Of a DNA stretch of 64,000 bases, positions 61,573-64,000 are shown one piece after another. The translations under genes were made by a program, and so were the position numbers. Under the pieces are notes generated by a model. The model was not told where the DNA came from. It ran no database searches and worked only from the letters and a program-made list of their open reading frames with translations. Position 1 is the stretch's first letter. Each line of letters opens with the position of its first letter. The stretch lies in contig CAZEFE010000003.1 in the NCBI GenBank assembly GCA_964511385.1, forward strand, positions 186,001 to 250,000, read 5' to 3'. This stretch comes from CAILHX01 sp964511385 (lineage in GTDB: Bacteria > Pseudomonadota > Gammaproteobacteria > Burkholderiales > Methylophilaceae).

Positions 61573-62928
61573 TCATTTCCCGATGCAGAACCGGGAGAAA
61601 ATCTCTCCCAGCAAGTCTTCGTTGGTGAATTCACCAGTAATGCTGTTGAGCGACTCCTGGGCGAGCCGCAGCTCTTCGGCCAGCAGTTCCGGCTGCGCCA
61701 GGTTTTCCTCGGCGCGACCAAGGCAGTTCCGGACTTCAGCCAGCGCCAGCAAATGGCGTTCACGCGCGGCAAACACACCTTCTCCTGTCGCGTGCCAGCC
61801 AGCCGCCTGCAGCAGGTATTGGCGTAGCGCCGGGATGCCGTCGCCGGTCTTAGCCGAAATATACAGGCTGTTACTCCCCACATCCTCGACCTGTCCGGAA
61901 GCCAGGCCTGCCAGATCAATTTTATTAAACACCTTAAGCAGCGGTATGCCAGCGGGCAATTTCTCCAGTATTTGCTGGTCCTGGGCACGCATGCCTTGTT
62001 GTGCGTCCAGCAGCAGCAAGGCCAGCGTTGCGTTTTCGACAGCTTTCCAGGTGCGCGCAATGCCGTGGCGTTCGACCTCATCTTCGGTTTCGCGCAGGCC
62101 TGCGGTATCGATGATATGCAGCGGCACGCCCCCAATCTGGATCTCGTTTTTCAGGGTATCGCGGGTAGTGCCGGCTACCGGTGTCACAATGGCGATATCT
62201 TCTCCCGATAGCTTGTTAAGCAGGCTGGACTTGCCGACATTGGGTTGGCCGATCAGCACCACATGGATGCCTTCGCGCAATAAACGCCCTTGCCGCGCGC
62301 CGTCGAAGACCAATTGCAGCTCTGCAGCAATAGCCTGCAGCTTTTCTTCCACGCGTCCGCGGGAAATGAAGTCAATGTCTTCTTCGGGAAAATCCAGGCA
62401 GGCCTCAACATACATGCGCAGATTTATCAGCTCGTCACGCAATTGATGGATATGCTGGGAGAACACGCCCGCCAGCGAGCGCATGGCGCTGCTCGCCGCC
62501 TGCGCGGTAGAGGCTTCGATGAGGTCCGCCACAGCTTCGGCCTGCGCCAGGTCCAGCTTGTCGTTCATCCAGGCGCGCTGGGTAAATTCACCCGGCGCCG
62601 CCAACCGCGCGCCCAATGCCAGGCAGCGCTGCAGCAAGCGTTGGAGTACGGCCGTCCCGCCATGGCCCTGCAATTCCAGCACGTCTTCGCCGGTATAGGA
62701 GTGGGGATTGGGGAAAAACAGGGCAATGCCGCGATCAATCAGGTCGCCGTCGGCATCAAGAAAATCACCGTAGTGTGCATGGCGTGGTGCCGGGCAGCCG
62801 CCCAGGATAGCCTGTGCAATTGCCTGCGCCAGGCTCCCGGAAACCCGTACTACGCCAATCCCGCCGCGCCCCGGTGCGGTGGCCACGGCGGCGATGGTCT
62901 CGTGCAGATCAGGCTTTGTGGCTGCCAT
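61573..62928 (-). CDS. mnmE: tRNA modification GTPase MnmE
   Basis: MnmE is the GTPase partner of MnmG. The 451-residue protein has the formyl-THF-binding N-terminus (TIAAVATAPGRGGIGVVRVSG cut across about 8-28), an embedded G domain with GQPNVGKS, DTAGLRE and NKIDL, and the C-terminal CIGK with the conserved cysteine. The ATG at 62928 lies inside the yidC 3-prime end (20-base overlap). Confidence 0.97.
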   Translation of the reverse strand: MAATKPDLHETIAAVATAPGRGGIGVVRVSGSLAQAIAQAILGGCPAPRHAHYGDFLDADGDLIDRGIALFFPNPHSYTGEDVLELQGHGGTAVLQRLLQRCLALGARLAAPGEFTQRAWMNDKLDLAQAEAVADLIEASTAQAASSAMRSLAGVFSQHIHQLRDELINLRMYVEACLDFPEEDIDFISRGRVEEKLQAIAAELQLVFDGARQGRLLREGIHVVLIGQPNVGKSSLLNKLSGEDIAIVTPVAGTTRDTLKNEIQIGGVPLHIIDTAGLRETEDEVERHGIARTWKAVENATLALLLLDAQQGMRAQDQQILEKLPAGIPLLKVFNKIDLAGLASGQVEDVGSNSLYISAKTGDGIPALRQYLLQAAGWHATGEGVFAARERHLLALAEVRNCLGRAEENLAQPELLAEELRLAQESLNSITGEFTNEDLLGEIFSRFCIGK

Positions 62929-64000
62929 CCATGGTGCGGTTGATATTCCACTGCTGGGCAATGGACAACACGTTATTCACCAGCCAGTAGAGCACCAACC
63001 CCGCAGGGAAGAAGAAGAAAAACACACTGAATGCGACCGGCATGATCATCATCACCTTGGCCTGTATCGGATCAGGCGGCGTCGGGTTCAGCTTGGTCTG
63101 GATCAGCATGGAAATGCCCATCACCACCGGCAGCACATAATATGGATCGGTTGCCGACAAATCCTGTATCCACAACATGAACGGCGCCTGGCGCATTTCC
63201 ACGCTGCCCAGCAGCACCCAGTAAAGGGCAATGAATACGGGAACCTGAACCAGGATAGGCAGGCAGCCGCCCATCGGGTTGATTTTTTCCGTCTTGTACA
63301 GTTCCATCATGGCCTGCTGGAACTTCGCCTTGTCATCGCCGTAACGTTCCTTCAGGCTTTGCAAGCGCGGCGCCAGCTTGCGCATCTGCGCCATGGATTT
63401 ATAGCTGGCGGCAGAGAGGGGATAAAACGCCAGCTTGATCAGCACCGTCAGCAGAATAATAGCAACACCCCAGTTATGCACCAGCTTCTGGATAGTGGAC
63501 AGCACCCAGAACAGCGGCGCCGCGATAATGGTCAACCAACCATAATCCACAGTATATTCCAGCCCGGGAGCCACTGCCTGCAGGTGGCTTTGTTCCTGGG
63601 GACCGGCGAACAGCCTGGAGCCCACCGTCGCGCTGGCACCGGCAGCAACACTTGCAACGGGCAGCTTAACGCCGGCCGAATAGAGGTTTCCGCCCAGATC
63701 CTTGGTATAAAACTCGCGATCCGTACCGGCGTTAGGCAACCATGCACCGGCGAAGTAATGCTGCACCATGCCGATCCAGCCGTCCTTGGCGTTTTTTTGC
63801 AAATCCGCCTTTTTCATATCGTCGAACTTCAGCTTTTTGTACTTATCCGCTTCGGTAAAATAGGCCGCACCGGTAAACGTCGGCATCATTTTTGAACCCT
63901 GGCTGGACTCGCTGTCATGCACTAGCTGGTAATACACCCACGTTTCCAGCGGGGTAGCCGCACCATTCTTGATTTCGTAATTCAAGTCCACCACATAGCT
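62909..64000 (-). CDS. yidC: Membrane protein insertase YidC, C-terminal part (cut by window edge)
   Basis: YidC inserts proteins such as F0 subunit c into the inner membrane. The last 363 residues are visible: the end of the periplasmic domain and the conserved hydrophobic core with NPMGGCLPILVQVPVFIALY and FFFPAGLVLYWLVNN. The N-terminal helix and start are beyond the right edge. It precedes mnmE with an overlap, as is normal near oriC. Confidence 0.97.
   Translation of the reverse strand, partial: SYVVDLNYEIKNGAATPLETWVYYQLVHDSESSQGSKMMPTFTGAAYFTEADKYKKLKFDDMKKADLQKNAKDGWIGMVQHYFAGAWLPNAGTDREFYTKDLGGNLYSAGVKLPVASVAAGASATVGSRLFAGPQEQSHLQAVAPGLEYTVDYGWLTIIAAPLFWVLSTIQKLVHNWGVAIILLTVLIKLAFYPLSAASYKSMAQMRKLAPRLQSLKERYGDDKAKFQQAMMELYKTEKINPMGGCLPILVQVPVFIALYWVLLGSVEMRQAPFMLWIQDLSATDPYYVLPVVMGISMLIQTKLNPTPPDPIQAKVMMIMPVAFSVFFFFFPAGLVLYWLVNNVLSIAQQWNINRTMDGSHKA

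Overview
The window is dense, mostly core chromosome of a betaproteobacterium. Three gene orders point there: mreBCD-mrdA-rodA-rlpA-dacC-dat-DUF493-lipB, rpe-gph-trpE, and yidC-mnmE-mnmG-rsmG-parA-parB-atpIBEFHAGDC-glmU-glmS. DUF3579, a SiaA/B/C-type switch and rsmI/lpoA/yraN/dolP fit as well. The Nitrosomonadales (Gallionellaceae-like) is my best guess at order level; this is inference, since no rRNA is present. No tRNA, rRNA, CRISPR array, prophage or intact IS was seen, and no gene-free stretch exceeds 300 bases.

Layout. 1-4051 (minus): start of a KdpE-type regulator, a short KdpD-type kinase, ampG and hemC. 4149-5531: argH, ending in a two-way terminator. 5596-7855 (minus): a SiaA/SiaB/SiaC-like partner-switching cassette. 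7954-9701 (minus): hemW and rdgB. 9757-14150 (plus): uppP, exoD-like and a large asmA-like gene. 14190-15937 (minus): trxA then rho, with two hairpins between. 16109-20440: a TlpA-like thioredoxin, DUF3579, and the dolP-yraN-lpoA block divergent from rsmI. 20419-20565: a repeat-built inverted-repeat element that supplies the end of rsmI and the leader of pyrC. 21655-22580: a small accessory island with an AT-rich membrane protein and HicAB, the latter coupled to trpE where trpG would be expected. 22580-35404 (minus): trpE, gph, a lipoprotein, rpe, lipB, DUF493, then the cell-elongation and peptidoglycan cluster up to mreB. 35511-38766 (plus): gatCAB, with an AT-rich patch in gatB. 38779-41477 (minus): a deoxyinosine-type DNA glycosylase and priA. 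41525-45410 (plus): argS, a SPOR protein, dsbA, an SDR. 45430-49522 (minus): an orphan ParA ATPase, glmS, glmU. 49586-56466 (minus): the ATP synthase operon. 56578-64000 (minus): parB, parA, rsmG, mnmG, a perfect parS core, a DUF2026-like gene, mnmE and the 3-prime part of yidC. oriC/dnaA probably lies just beyond the right edge, with this half transcribed away from it.

Many genes serve the cell envelope: precursor supply (glmS, glmU, dat), lipid carrier recycling (uppP), synthesis and shape (mrdA, rodA, mreBCD), trimming and recycling (dacC, rlpA, ampG), and outer-membrane upkeep (lpoA-like, dolP, asmA-like). The less ordinary parts are the rsmI/pyrC repeat element, HicAB behind trpE, the gatB mosaic, a terminator inside an SDR gene, the SiaABC-like cassette with a cytosolic CBS input, and the DUF2026-like protein, which shows a plausible Cys-His-Asp triad.
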